The translations under genes and the position numbers were made by a program. Shown piece after piece: positions 5,914 to 5,932 of a stretch of 5,932 nt of DNA. Source of the stretch: Ignavibacteriales bacterium (lineage in GTDB: Bacteria; Bacteroidota; Ignavibacteria; UBA10030); NCBI GenBank assembly GCA_016218005.1, contig JACRFF010000094.1, forward strand, positions 1 to 5,932, written 5' to 3'. A model generated the notes under the pieces. The model ran no database searches, was not told the origin of the DNA, and was given only the letters and a program-made list of their open reading frames with translations. Numbering within the stretch: the stretch's first letter is position 1; each line of letters starts with the position of its first letter.

Positions 5914-5932
5914 ATTCTGAGCGAAGCGAAGA
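5911..5932. repeat. Dispersed intergenic repeat of the CATTCTGAGCGAAGCGAA type (cut by window edge)
   Basis: The last 22 bases match a repeat core I recognise from intergenic regions of many environmental bacterial genomes. In other frames it yields peptides such as CHSERSEE and RFFASLRMT in wrongly called proteins. The usual continuation (AATCT) would lie beyond the window end. Recognition is from memory; only one copy is visible here, so repetition cannot be shown from this window itself. Confidence 0.6.

Noticed and set aside
1..5932. tRNA, rRNA, CRISPR, insertion sequence or toxin/bacteriocin cluster
   Set aside because: I looked for them in the gaps and around the CPBP gene. The gaps are 2-63 bp except the leader at 5785-5932, and no repeat-spacer pattern, transposase or small bacteriocin-like gene is visible.

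Overview
The window is a gene-dense stretch from what looks like a Gram-negative bacterium. All eight genes lie on the minus strand, so they are read from the right end of the window to the left, and I see no credible plus-strand gene. A GT9 (heptosyltransferase-type) glycosyltransferase implies an outer membrane with lipopolysaccharide or a similar glycan. G+C is moderate, Shine-Dalgarno sequences are mostly poor, and the right edge carries the dispersed CATTCTGAGCGAAGCGAA repeat. Together these fit the Bacteroidota/Chlorobiota side of bacteria (Ignavibacteria-like). That placement is an inference of modest confidence, because the same repeat type also occurs in other environmental phyla.

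Layout in transcription order: (1) 5785-5932, a non-coding leader made of small inverted repeats plus the dispersed repeat. (2) 5527-5784, a 2[4Fe-4S] ferredoxin. (3) A 63-bp gap containing a good sigma70-like promoter (TTGATA-N17-TATATT). (4) 4420-5463, a GT9 glycosyltransferase. (5) 3594-4409, an exported DUF3108 protein. (6) 2632-3591, a deoxyhypusine-synthase-like protein. (7) 1643-2635, a CPBP-family intramembrane protease. (8) 1272-1646, a small B-box-like zinc-finger/DUF2007 protein. (9) 277-1275, the CDP-diacylglycerol synthase CdsA. (10) 1-263, the N-terminus of the ribosomal protein S12 methylthiotransferase RimO, cut by the window edge.

From the glycosyltransferase to rimO the gaps are 10, 2, -4, -4, -4 and 13 bp, which strongly suggests one operon. 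Three consecutive ATGA stop/start overlaps tie the DHS-like, CPBP, zinc-finger and cdsA genes together. The theme is mostly cell envelope: surface glycan assembly, a periplasmic protein, a membrane protease and phospholipid synthesis, with RimO (ribosome modification) at the end. The least understood members are the DHS-like protein, which appears to lack the canonical deoxyhypusine synthase catalytic residues, and the B-box/DUF2007 protein next to the membrane protease. No mobile element, CRISPR array, tRNA or rRNA is visible, and no gap exceeds 150 bp.
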